A DNA stretch of 38,795 nucleotides, from positions 5,403 through 44,197 of the forward strand of contig JAHDWH010000020.1 in NCBI GenBank assembly GCA_023384455.1, read 5' to 3'. The position numbers and the translations under genes were made by a program. Source of the DNA: Caldilineaceae bacterium. Lineage in GTDB: Bacteria; Chloroflexota; Anaerolineae; Caldilineales; Caldilineaceae. Positions 32,076 to 38,795 of the stretch are shown piece after piece. Within the stretch, counting starts at the first letter, position 1; each line of letters opens with the position of its first letter. The notes beneath the pieces are model-generated. The model was not told the DNA's origin. It saw only the letters and a list, made by a program, of their open reading frames with translations, and searched no databases.

Positions 32076-33263
32076 TCAATCCAGCGCGCTGGCCCGGCGC
32101 ACCGCGTCCTGACCGAAGCGTTTGCGCAGGGCCTGCACCGCATCGTTGAGCCGTTCGGCTTTGGCCTGCTCTGCCGGGTGCGCGGGCAGCTCCCAGATGC
32201 TCATCTGGTGGACGAGGGGGCCAAGACCGCTGACACCCACACCGATCAGACGCACGGGCTGGCCGGGTGGCCGGTTGTCGGCCAGAAGTTGCAGGGCCAG
32301 CCGTGCAATCTCCTGGCTGCTGCTGATGGGCTGTTCCCCGGTACTTTGCCTGGTCAGGGTGGTGAAATCGGGCCAGCGCAGCTTTAGGGTCACCGTGCGG
32401 GCTGCCAACTTCTCGCGTGCCAGGCGGTGGGCCACCTGCCCGGCCTGTTCGGTGACAACCCGGGCCAGCGTCTGGCCGTCCGCCAGGTCTGTGGCAAAGG
32501 TGGTTTCCTGGCTGATGGATTTCGCCTCCCGCTCGGTAACGATCTCCCGCGGGTCGATGCCCTGGGCCCGGCGGTGCAGATCGTTGCCATTCTTGCCGAA
32601 GCGCCGGGCCAGCTCGCTGGCGGGAAAGCGGGCAATGTCGCCGATGGTATGAATGCCCAGTTCGGCCAGCTTCTCCGCGGTTTTTGGCCCTACACCCCAG
32701 AGCGCGTCCACGGGCAAGGGGGCCAGAAAAGCCGCTTCCTGGCCCGGCGGCACAACCTGAATGGAGCGGGGATAGTCACCGCTGCGTACGGCGGCTTTGC
32801 CCACGTCTGTGGCGATCTTTGCCACCAATTTGTTGGTGGCCACACCCAGAGAAGCGGGCAGACCCAAGGCATCCCGCACCCGGGACTGAAGTGTGCGGGC
32901 CATCTCCTCTGGGGGCTGAGAGTGGCTGCTCACATCCAAAAAGGCTTCGTCAACGGATAGCTGTTCCACCAGAGGTGTCAGTTCGTGGAGGATCGCCATC
33001 ACCTGGGCCGAGACCCGGCTGTACTCCCCCATATGGGAATCGACGATGAGTAGCTCCGGGCAGAGGCGCACTGCCTGGCTCATAGGCATAGCCGAGCGCA
33101 CCCCCTTCATCCGGGCGGGATAGGAGCAGGAAGCCACAACCCCCCGCTGGTCTGGCCGTCCGCCGACGGCAAAGGGCAGACCAGCCAGCGCGGGGTTGCT
33201 CTTTTCCTCCACCGCACAGAAGAAGGCGTCCAGATCGAAGTGGAGAATTTTGCGAATGTTCAC
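32076..33263 (-). CDS. dinB: DNA polymerase IV (Y-family translesion polymerase)
   Basis: A 395-residue Y-family polymerase performing error-prone bypass synthesis. Catalytic acidic residues are D10 in FDLDAFFCAVEE and D105/E106 in SVDEAFLDVS. The SYPARMKGVRSAMP fingers segment and the helix-hairpin-helix regions (LPVDALWGVGPKTAEKLAELGI) are present. The little-finger domain extends to the end. No obvious QLxLF clamp-binding peptide is visible at the C terminus. The start codon is GTG at 33263. An extended -10 promoter (TGGTATAAT) lies upstream. No GAAC-N4-GTTC box is seen near it. Confidence 0.95.
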   Translation of the reverse strand: MNIRKILHFDLDAFFCAVEEKSNPALAGLPFAVGGRPDQRGVVASCSYPARMKGVRSAMPMSQAVRLCPELLIVDSHMGEYSRVSAQVMAILHELTPLVEQLSVDEAFLDVSSHSQPPEEMARTLQSRVRDALGLPASLGVATNKLVAKIATDVGKAAVRSGDYPRSIQVVPPGQEAAFLAPLPVDALWGVGPKTAEKLAELGIHTIGDIARFPASELARRFGKNGNDLHRRAQGIDPREIVTEREAKSISQETTFATDLADGQTLARVVTEQAGQVAHRLAREKLAARTVTLKLRWPDFTTLTRQSTGEQPISSSQEIARLALQLLADNRPPGQPVRLIGVGVSGLGPLVHQMSIWELPAHPAEQAKAERLNDAVQALRKRFGQDAVRRASALD

Positions 33264-33310
33264 GGGAGTCTTTGGAAGGTATACAAAAGAGAGGCCGGCT
33301 ATTTAAGGCT

Positions 33311-33319
33311 ATTATACCA
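33311..33319 (-). promoter_or_regulatory. Extended -10 element of dinB
   Basis: On the minus strand TGGTATAAT is a perfect -10 (33311-33316) with the TGn extension. No good -35 is present, as is common for extended -10 promoters. The leader would be about 40 bases. Confidence 0.5.
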
Positions 33320-33432
33320 CAGGCTGTATGGGGCTGGTCTTTCCCTGGCCTTTGGCTGTACAATCATAGGCGCGCATGGAGCGAGGCAGCAAACCGGAAG
33401 CCCGCCCTGCGTTCCACCACCCCGAGGAATTT

Positions 33433-34590
33433 ATGCGTCTGCACCGCCAAACGATTCTCGGCCTCACGGGCTATCTCTGCATCGGCACAGCTTCTGTGCT
33501 GATCCCCTCGATTATGCCCTCCATCACCTCCGAATATCAGGCAGCCGGTCTCTCTCTGGCCGCCATCGGGCTGATCTTCCCGGCCCGGGCCCTGGGAAGC
33601 ATCGCGGGCAATCTGCTGGCCGGGGTCGGGTCGGACAGGCTGGGCTATGGCCGGATGGTCTGGCTGGCCGCGCTGCTGCTGGCTGGCTCCCTGGCCCTGG
33701 CGGGGATCGCCCATCCCTGGCTGCTCTTTCTGGCCGCCTTTGTGGTCATCAGCGCCACCCAGGGAGCCCTGGGCACAGGCATCAACGCCCTGACCGCGGA
33801 CGCCAATCCCGATGGGCGGGCCAGGGCGCTGAATACCCTGCACGGGGTCTATGGCATCGGCGCGGCCGTCTCGCCGCTGATCTTTGGCTATCTGTTGCAA
33901 GAAGGGGTGGCCTGGCGCTGGATGCTGGGGGGCACGGCCCTGCTCTGGCTGCTCTACGGGCTGGTCTCTTTCCTGCTTCAATCCAGCCCCACCCCCCAAC
34001 GGGAGCGCCGCCCGGCCCAACTCCTCGACCTGTCGATGCTGGCTTCTGCGCCCTTTCTGGCCCTCTTTGCCATCGCCTTTATCTACAACGGCGTGGCCTA
34101 CAGTCTGCTGGGCTGGGTGGCGCTCTTTATGCAGGAATCCGCGGGCTTCTCCGCCTTCTTCTCGATTTCCCTCATATCCATCTTCTATGTGGCCTTGACC
34201 GCGGGCCGCTTTGTCTGCGCCGCCATCAGCGAACGGGTGGGCTATGGGGCTACGCTGCTGGGGCTGGCTGTGGGCATCACCGCCACCTATCCGCTGGTGG
34301 TGTTGAGCAGCAGTGGGCTGTGGGTGGCCCTGGGCATCTTCCTCACCGGGCTGAGTCTTTCCGGTCTCTTTCCTACGGCCCTGGCCTACGGCAGCCGCCT
34401 CTACCCCACCCGGTCCGGCGCGGTGGCGGGCACGCTCAATGTCTCGATGACTCTGGGCGCGATGATTCCGCCGGTATGGACGGGGGTCATCGCCGAGTGG
34501 TGGAGCTTTCAGGCCGCGCTGGGGGTGAATTATGTGATGGTGATGGGGCTGCTGGGGGTGACGATTTATCTGTATGGGATGGACAAATGA
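33433..34590 (+). CDS. Major facilitator superfamily transporter
   Basis: A 385-residue transporter with about 12 predicted TM helices. The loop between TM2 and TM3 carries the MFS motif-A-like GNLLAGVGSDRLGYGRM, and the second half repeats it loosely (GRFVCAAISERVGYGA). Proximity to the SDR gene and overall resemblance to sugar/fucose-permease-like MFS proteins suggest a small organic solute, but the substrate is not readable. The start at 33433 (MRLHRQTILG) has GAGGAA a few bases upstream and is preferred over the ATG at 33376. The stop codon lies inside the arm of a long inverted repeat. Confidence 0.9.
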   Translation: MRLHRQTILGLTGYLCIGTASVLIPSIMPSITSEYQAAGLSLAAIGLIFPARALGSIAGNLLAGVGSDRLGYGRMVWLAALLLAGSLALAGIAHPWLLFLAAFVVISATQGALGTGINALTADANPDGRARALNTLHGVYGIGAAVSPLIFGYLLQEGVAWRWMLGGTALLWLLYGLVSFLLQSSPTPQRERRPAQLLDLSMLASAPFLALFAIAFIYNGVAYSLLGWVALFMQESAGFSAFFSISLISIFYVALTAGRFVCAAISERVGYGATLLGLAVGITATYPLVVLSSSGLWVALGIFLTGLSLSGLFPTALAYGSRLYPTRSGAVAGTLNVSMTLGAMIPPVWTGVIAEWWSFQAALGVNYVMVMGLLGVTIYLYGMDK

Positions 34591-34703
34591 CCGCGAATGG
34601 GAGGATTACGCGAATAGATGCCGTGTAGGGACGTTGCCGAATGTCCCTACAACCAGCCGAATGTCCCTACAACCATTCGCGTAATCCTCTTATTCGCGGT
34701 CAT
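34587..34703. repeat. Long inverted repeat (29-base arms) overlapping the MFS stop codon
   Basis: Arms 34587-34615 (beginning ATGACCGCGAAT) and 34675-34703 are reverse complements with two mismatches. The loop contains two tandem 20-base copies of GCCGAATGTCCCTACAACCA (34636-34655 and 34656-34675) and a small hairpin GTAGGGAC/GTCCCTAC (34625-34632, 34643-34650). The TGA stop of the MFS gene is part of the left arm. It fills the MFS-SDR gap. Confidence 0.88.
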
Positions 34704-34738
34704 CTGTCCGCCGTCCAATCCACCCAAAGGAGAATCCG

Positions 34739-35545
34739 ATGAACGACCCAATTGTAAACGCCCAACCCATCCTCGACCGCTTCCGGTTGGATGGCCGGGT
34801 GGCGCTGGTGACAGGCGCAGGCCAGGGGATTGGCCGGGGCTTTGCCCACGCCCTGGGCGAGGCCGGCGCGCGGGTGGCGGTGGCGGATTTGGTATTGAGC
34901 CGGACCGAGACGGTGGCCCAGGAGTTGACTGGGAAGGGGATCGACGCCATCGCTCTGCAAACTGACGTGACCGACGAGGCGCAGGTGGCCCGAATGGTGG
35001 CGCGGGTGGTGGAGCACTGGGGCGGGCTGACGATTGGGGTGAACAATGCGGGGATGGGGCTGTGGATGGACGCGGAGACGATGCCCCTGGCCGACTGGCG
35101 GCGGGTGATGGCGCTCAATCTGGACGGGGTATTTCTCTGCGCCCAGGCCCAAGCTCGGGTGATGCTGGCCGCGGGTTATGGAAAAATTATCAATACGGCT
35201 TCGATGTCGGGCACGATTGTCAATACGCCCCAGAATCAGGCGGCCTACAACACCTCCAAAGTCGGGGTAATCCATCTGACCAAAAGTCTGGCCGCGGAGT
35301 GGGCGACCCGGGGGGTGCGGGTCAACTGCATCAGCCCCGGCTACACCCGCACCGCGCTGGTGGACGATCTGCTGGCGACGCCGGAGGGACAGGCTATCCT
35401 ACCCCGCTGGATGGAACTGACACCCACCGGGCGGATGGTGGAGGTGGGGGAATTGCAGGGGGCCGTCGTCTATCTGGCCGCGCCGGCATCGGATGGGATG
35501 ACGGGGCACGATCTGGTGGTGGATGGGGGGTATACGTTGTGGTGA
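34739..35545 (+). CDS. Short-chain dehydrogenase/reductase (SDR)
   Basis: A 268-residue classical SDR. The cofactor motif TGAGQGIG is at 25-32, NNAG at 102-105 and the catalytic Ser155, Tyr170 and Lys174 (YxxxK) are intact. Asp50 at the end of strand 2 (VAVADL) favours NAD(H). [12 protein letters not shown] and the C-terminal [13 protein letters not shown] are typical of sugar/polyol or gluconate-type dehydrogenases; the exact substrate is unknown. AAAGGAG precedes the ATG. It follows the MFS gene, so transport and oxidation of the same compound is a reasonable inference. Confidence 0.93.
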   Translation: MNDPIVNAQPILDRFRLDGRVALVTGAGQGIGRGFAHALGEAGARVAVADLVLSRTETVAQELTGKGIDAIALQTDVTDEAQVARMVARVVEHWGGLTIGVNNAGMGLWMDAETMPLADWRRVMALNLDGVFLCAQAQARVMLAAGYGKIINTASMSGTIVNTPQNQAAYNTSKVGVIHLTKSLAAEWATRGVRVNCISPGYTRTALVDDLLATPEGQAILPRWMELTPTGRMVEVGELQGAVVYLAAPASDGMTGHDLVVDGGYTLW

Positions 35546-35549
35546 GGGA

Positions 35550-35708
35550 TCAGTCCCAAATACATTCGACGATACCTGCTTGACGGATTGTTGCATCACG
35601 GGTGATCAGTGGTACGCCAAATGTGTGGGCTGCGGCCACAATGATACGATCGTGCATTTCTGAGACAGCAGTCACGGCAACCATTGCCCGCGCTTCGCCC
35701 AAGCCGAA
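35550..35708 (-). pseudogene. C-terminal remnant of a VapC-like PIN-domain toxin
   Basis: About 52 codons on the minus strand read FGLGEARAMVAVTAVSEMHD and then RIIVAAAHTFGVPLITRDAT, ending IVECIWD and a stop at 35550. The MHDRIIVAxA...PLITRDxxI pattern is the C-terminal third of VapC-type PIN toxins. The N-terminal part with the first catalytic acidic residues is absent. The fragment follows, in the same reading frame and without any gap, the stop codon of the antitoxin-like gene. Hence an internal deletion removed the start of the toxin. Not expected to be active. Confidence 0.82.
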
Positions 35709-35981
35709 TCAATCATAACCCGAATTCTCATTCAGTTCCTGGGCAAGACGCTCGAACTTACGTGCGGATTCGTTTCGAATCTCTGAAATCGCCTCCGTCA
35801 CCCAATCACCTGTATCATCAGGCCGCAATGCGTGTTTCCAGATACCCTTTAAGGAAAGAATCAGACGGGTAGATGGTGGGGCAGACCGAATCACTTCGAG
35901 CTGAACCTCCTCGCCTTCGCGCAACTGAATAGGGATGCTCGGCTTAAAAACGCCTTCCTGGAAGACTGCGCTGATTGTCAT
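35709..35981 (-). CDS. DUF104-type antitoxin family protein
   Basis: A 90-residue protein. The N terminus MTISAVFQEGVFKPSIPIQLREGEEVQLEV is the signature of the small AF2212-like/DUF104 antitoxin family, whose genes usually precede a PIN-domain toxin gene. The C-terminal half (DWVTEAISEIRNESARKFE) is helical and would be the toxin-binding tail. The start at 35981 has GGAGCG ahead; an ATG 12 codons upstream is not used in family members. The toxin gene is reduced to a C-terminal fragment, so this is an orphan antitoxin, and its last few residues may be altered by the deletion. Confidence 0.82.
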   Translation of the reverse strand: MTISAVFQEGVFKPSIPIQLREGEEVQLEVIRSAPPSTRLILSLKGIWKHALRPDDTGDWVTEAISEIRNESARKFERLAQELNENSGYD

Positions 35982-36006
35982 TGTTCGCTCCTTTTGGCAC
36001 AATGAT

Positions 36007-36047
36007 TTGAGGGCCACAGGGCGAGTATATCACCCTGTGGCCCTCAA
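36007..36047. terminator. Strong hairpin after the NIPSNAP gene
   Basis: TTGAGGGCCACAGGG (36007-36021) pairs perfectly over 15 bases with 36033-36047 around an 11-base loop. It begins 10 bases past the NIPSNAP stop on the minus strand. No T-run follows (ATCATT), so it may stabilise the 3' end rather than terminate by itself. Confidence 0.6.
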
Positions 36048-36057
36048 GACAATCCAT

Positions 36058-36378
36058 TTACTGCAAAACCGACTTGGCCGTCGGATTCAGACGCATGACC
36101 TGAATTGTCTCCCGGTTGATCATCGATGGGTTGCGCGGGGCGAGGGTATTCTTCCAGTGATCCGACTGGTAGACGGCTTCGTAGAGACGCACCCGCTCGG
36201 CCTCGTCCACAAAGCGGCGCATCCAGACGTAGCGGTTGGGGTCCTGTTCGTCCACAAAAGAGCCGACAATTACCATCCCTTTGGCGACCTGAAAGGGGAT
36301 GATCTCCTCCTCCATATACTGCACCCAGGCATCCCGCTGGCCGGGGTGACATTCGTAAATTCGCAATTCGTAGAGCAT
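36058..36378 (-). CDS. NIPSNAP-family protein
   Basis: A 106-residue protein with the ferredoxin-like NIPSNAP/dimeric alpha-beta-barrel fold. Features are MLYELRIYECHPGQRDAWVQY at the start, then GSFVDEQDPNRYVWMRRFVD and a short C-terminal strand. Bacterial members are small cytoplasmic proteins of largely unknown role. AGGAGT precedes the ATG. It follows the 118-residue hypothetical gene by 9 bases, forming a two-gene unit that ends in the hairpin at 36007-36047. Confidence 0.85.
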   Translation of the reverse strand: MLYELRIYECHPGQRDAWVQYMEEEIIPFQVAKGMVIVGSFVDEQDPNRYVWMRRFVDEAERVRLYEAVYQSDHWKNTLAPRNPSMINRETIQVMRLNPTAKSVLQ

Positions 36379-36387
36379 TGTTTACTC

Positions 36388-36747
36388 CTATATGATATGT
36401 GTGGCACCCCGATAGAGATGTCTGGCATGGCGCACCAATCGTTCCCGATCTTCGTCTTTCATCTGAATATCACCCGTGCGAGCGTCTACAACCACGCATC
36501 CGATCTGCCCCAAATCGCCCAGCAATGGCAGGGACAAGGAAACGGGCACACGCCAGCCGATCTCCTCGCCCGTCACTGCCAACTCAGGCGTCCGGGCAAT
36601 CAGTCCTGTGCCCAGATTCGGTACAATCTGCCGGTTGACCGCTACCCGCGCATCCTCCCCGCTAATGCGCAGCATTGCTTCCAAGTGAAGATGCAGCAAA
36701 AGAGATGATTCATCTGTATGTTCAGAGGGTAGCACAACGGACTGCAT
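36388..36747 (-). CDS. Hypothetical protein (119 residues), partner of the NIPSNAP gene
   Basis: Not recognised. A small soluble alpha/beta-looking protein. The N terminus is MQSVVLPSEHTDESSLLLHL. It continues with ARVAVNRQIVPNLGTGL, then VPVSLSLPLLGDLGQIGCVV and VDARTGDIQMKDEDRERLV, and ends RHLYRGATHII. The start at 36747 is chosen for GGAGAAAGG just upstream; a longer frame (start 36786) would run into the palindromic repeat. Tight spacing with the NIPSNAP gene suggests joint function. The VDxxTGDI strand-turn could be a small ligand-binding fold, but this is a guess. Confidence 0.68.
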   Translation of the reverse strand: MQSVVLPSEHTDESSLLLHLHLEAMLRISGEDARVAVNRQIVPNLGTGLIARTPELAVTGEEIGWRVPVSLSLPLLGDLGQIGCVVVDARTGDIQMKDEDRERLVRHARHLYRGATHII

Positions 36748-36780
36748 AGCCTTTCTCCATTTCTCTCCCTTTGAAAAAAG

Positions 36781-36881
36781 GGACACGGATTTGCACAGAT
36801 GGAACAGATTTTCACGGATTTGGATTTCGCTTTCGCCTCATTATCCGTGCAAATCCCTCCTATCCGTGTAAATCCGTGTCC
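36781..36881. repeat. Palindromic GGACACGGATTT repeat after the GH4 gene
   Basis: GGACACGGATTTGCACAGAT (36781-36800) and TATCCGTGTAAATCCGTGTC (36861-36880) are imperfect reverse complements. Internal CGGATT/AATCC words pair further in. It starts 7 bases past the GH4 stop and belongs to the CGGATTT/ACGCAGATT repeat class. It may act as a 3' hairpin between the GH4 gene and the next operon. Confidence 0.7.
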
Positions 36882-36887
36882 GTTTGT

Positions 36888-38246
36888 TTACGCCAACAAG
36901 TGCATAGGCCGGTCGCCTTCCACCTCAAAGTGGCGGAAGGTGGGCAGATAGTCCCGGTTCATCGCCAACATTTCGTTCACCATCTCCCGAATCTCGGCCA
37001 TTGTCAGCACCGCCGACGAGAGCGGGTCGTGGAGGATGGCCTGGAAGATTTTGCGGGGATCGCCTTCCAGAATACCTTCCACCGCCATCTCCTCCAGTTG
37101 GGAAGTCAGACCGGTCAGCATCGCCACGGACGGGGGCAGGCTGCCCACCCGTACGGATTGCAGCCCATCCCGGCTGGCCCACACGGGAATCTCCACACAC
37201 GCGCCCTGGGGCAGGTTGTCCACCAGCCCGTTGTTGGGCATATTGCCGTTGAACTGGAAGGGCGTGCCCCCTTCCAGTCCGTTTATAATATAGGCGGCAT
37301 ACTCGTGTCCCCGCTCCAAATCCAGGGGAGCCGGGTCGTTGAGCCACTCGTTGATCTGCGTCTCCCAGGTGGCTTCCCGCTCGGCGTGGCGCTTGACCAC
37401 ATAGGCATACTCGCCGGGGTTCCAGCCTGTGCCGTGGGTGCAATACTTCTCGATCAGGTCGGGCCGCTTGCGAAACCAGGGGTTGTACTCCGAGTGGTGG
37501 CCGCTGGATTCGGTGGGGTAGTAGTCCAGGTGCAGGTAGAGTTCGTTGCGCACCTGCTCCTCGTTATAGACCTCGGCCCGCTCGGTGATGGCCTGGCGGA
37601 TCAGCGGATAGGCGTCCACGCCTTTCCACTTGTACTCCAAATACCAGGCCATATGGTTGATACCGGCGCAGGTGAAGGTGATCTCCTCCATCGGCGCGCC
37701 GATCCAGCGGGCCAGCATCTCGGCGGTGCCCTGCACGCTGTGGCAGAGACCGGTGGCGACGATCTTCGTCTGGCTCTGGATGGCCCGGCAGTTGAGCACC
37801 ATCGGATTGGTGTAGTTGAGCATCACCGCCTTGGGGCAGAGACGCTCCATATCCCGGGCGATGTCCAGCATCACCGGCACCGTGCGCATAGCGCGGAAGA
37901 TGCCAGACGGCCCCCGGGTGTCGCCGATGTTCGTGTCGATCCCGTACTTCATCGGGATTTCGATGTCGTGCCGCCAGATGTTCCCGGAACCGACGAGAAT
38001 CGTGACGATCACATAGTCCGCGCCGTCCAGGGCTTCCTCCCGGCTGGTCGTGCTGACCACTTTGGCGGGATACTTCCCCTCCGTCACAATGCGGTTGATG
38101 GCCTTTTCAATAAAGCCGAGCTTCTCCGGGTCGATGTCCATCAGACAGATGGTGGCATCGGCCAGGCTGGGAAAGGTGAGAACGTCGCGCACCAGCTTGC
38201 GGGTAAAGCCAAAACTGCCTGCGCCGATAAATGCGATTTTTGTCAT
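36888..38246 (-). CDS. Glycoside hydrolase family 4, alpha-galactosidase (MelA)-like
   Basis: A 452-residue NAD+- and Mn2+-dependent glycosidase that works by oxidation at C3 and elimination. The dinucleotide motif [10 protein letters not shown] lies at residues 6-15. [14 protein letters not shown] and the metal-binding Cys168/His169 in GLCHSVQG, with His198 in AGINHMAW, mark the alpha-galactosidase/alpha-galacturonidase-like branch. Length equals E. coli MelA. LplD-type galacturonidase is the main alternative. A modest AGAGAAA lies upstream of the ATG. It could use products of the ABC importer elsewhere in the window, but the genes are not adjacent. Confidence 0.92.
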   Translation of the reverse strand: MTKIAFIGAGSFGFTRKLVRDVLTFPSLADATICLMDIDPEKLGFIEKAINRIVTEGKYPAKVVSTTSREEALDGADYVIVTILVGSGNIWRHDIEIPMKYGIDTNIGDTRGPSGIFRAMRTVPVMLDIARDMERLCPKAVMLNYTNPMVLNCRAIQSQTKIVATGLCHSVQGTAEMLARWIGAPMEEITFTCAGINHMAWYLEYKWKGVDAYPLIRQAITERAEVYNEEQVRNELYLHLDYYPTESSGHHSEYNPWFRKRPDLIEKYCTHGTGWNPGEYAYVVKRHAEREATWETQINEWLNDPAPLDLERGHEYAAYIINGLEGGTPFQFNGNMPNNGLVDNLPQGACVEIPVWASRDGLQSVRVGSLPPSVAMLTGLTSQLEEMAVEGILEGDPRKIFQAILHDPLSSAVLTMAEIREMVNEMLAMNRDYLPTFRHFEVEGDRPMHLLA

Positions 38247-38578
38247 TAGAATTTCTCTGCGTATGTGGGGAAATGGGACAAGAGATGAAAATCAGAATTC
38301 AGGCTGGAACGAGGATAGGGGGTACGACAATTGAAACGGGCAAAGCGCTAAGTACGTCCAGATACCACCACCAACCCCAGAAAAATAAAACGGGGGTCCG
38401 AAAGATATCCCTCCACATCAAAAGGCGGGAATGCTGTTTCCATTATGCCATCCAAACCAAACATAACCAACCACCGAACCCCTTCAAATTCACCGACAAT
38501 CGTCGGGTAAATTACAGGCTGGATTCTTTACAAGGGTAGCGATTCACATCCACTTTGTCAAATCGGATTTTTCTTTCG
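38247..38578. other. Intergenic gap upstream of the GH4 gene
   Basis: About 330 bases with no gene I can support on either strand. It should contain the GH4 promoter; I see no convincing -10/-35 pair on the minus strand. The base composition is more AT-rich than the flanking genes, as expected for a regulatory gap. Confidence 0.4.
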
Positions 38579-38607
38579 CTGACAGCCCCGGACGACTACT
38601 CTATACT
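38579..38607 (+). promoter_or_regulatory. Putative sigma-70 promoter reading off the right edge
   Basis: CTGACA (38579-38584) and TATACT (38602-38607) with exactly 17 bases between. The predicted transcript passes the inverted repeat at 38657-38719 and the miniature element, so the gene it serves would lie beyond the window. Confidence 0.4.
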
Positions 38608-38656
38608 GAGACAGATTCCACTTTTTGCAGACAGTAGATACCTACTCAGGTTTTTG

Positions 38657-38719
38657 GGTGCGACGCACTCGCCATACATTTTTTGCACGGGAATGTTCTC
38701 TTGGCGAGTGCGTCGTACC
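38657..38719. repeat. 18-bp inverted repeat GGTGCGACGCACTCGCCA
   Basis: Arms 38657-38674 and 38702-38719 are reverse complements with one mismatch, around a 27-base loop. Non-coding; possibly another dispersed palindromic repeat. It lies 21 bases before miniature element copy C. Confidence 0.75.
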
Positions 38720-38740
38720 TGTGCAGCAGCGACAGCAGAC

Positions 38741-38795
38741 GTAACTGCTCACCCCCTCCCAACCTCCCCCACTGTGGGGGAGGAGTCGCTCCACT
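38741..38795. mobile_element. Miniature inverted-repeat element, copy C (truncated by window end)
   Basis: Begins with the perfect terminal sequence GTAACTGCTCA and continues with the same CTCCCCCACTGTGGGGGAG core and GAGTCGCTCC as copy A. The element runs off the window. If it is a normal copy, the 8 bases to its left, CAGCAGAC (38733-38740), should recur after its right end. Confidence 0.8.

Noticed and set aside
33264-33375. SOS (LexA) box upstream of dinB
   Set aside because: No GAAC-N4-GTTC or similar palindrome is visible; only an extended -10 promoter is present.
38231-38539. Short plus-strand open frame upstream of the GH4 gene
   Set aside because: It begins inside the GH4 coding start on the opposite strand and has no ribosome site, domain or plausible composition.

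Overview
The window looks like a GC-rich chromosomal segment of a free-living heterotroph, most likely a member of the Chloroflexota (Anaerolineae/Caldilineae type). This is an inference from gene content: long oligopeptide-type binding proteins with twin-arginine lipoprotein signals, a PTPS-related membrane protein, an archaeal/actinobacterial-type glucan phosphorylase, a serine/threonine kinase with a Thr/Pro-rich outer segment, and abundant short palindromic repeats. There are no rRNA or tRNA genes, no CRISPR array, no transposase and no phage genes.

Layout. (1) 27-3633, minus strand: a sugar isomerase-like TIM barrel, a BaiN/HI0933-type flavoprotein and a glycosidase-like barrel protein, behind one plausible promoter. 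(2) 4147-6515, minus: an alpha/beta-hydrolase of the acetylxylan-esterase type and a ferritin-like helical protein. (3) 7013-13690, minus: a complete Opp/Dpp-class ABC importer (binding protein, two permeases, two ATPases), divergent from a DeoR-family regulator at 14139-14924. Three helically phased GlpR-like half-sites lie between them. (4) 15212-20283: an M24/creatinase-like protein, a beta-propeller lipoprotein, an ABM-domain protein, the remnant of an LLM-class flavin oxidoreductase, and zwf. (5) 20364-26138: a large PTPS-related membrane protein divergent from glgP. (6) 26238-27840: an 82-residue orphan protein with a near-consensus promoter and a palindromic operator candidate, a bidirectional terminator, and an SPFH membrane protein. 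(7) 28051-30955: an FHA plus OmpR-type winged-helix regulator divergent from a transmembrane Ser/Thr kinase, with two related palindromes between them. (8) 30990-38246: threonine aldolase, dinB, an MFS transporter, an SDR, a decayed VapBC-like module, a NIPSNAP gene pair and a GH4 alpha-galactosidase-like enzyme.

How it works together. Much of the content is carbohydrate metabolism: the importer with a sugar-type (DeoR) regulator, a GH4 glycosidase, a sugar isomerase, an esterase, glucan phosphorylase and G6PDH. The FHA-regulator/kinase pair looks like a compact signal pathway from an extracellular sensor to a promoter.

The strongest non-coding signal is a family of ~100-bp miniature elements. 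Copies at 6783-6883 and 23401-23502 are each flanked by perfect 8-bp target duplications. A third copy runs off the right end, and a diverged relative sits at 15049-15171. Their ends (GTAnCTG...) and 8-bp duplications fit mobilisation by an IS66-type transposase that is not in the window. Several other hairpin repeats decorate gene ends, including one whose arm contains the stop codon of the MFS gene, and an 11-unit heptamer array separates zwf from its convergent neighbour.
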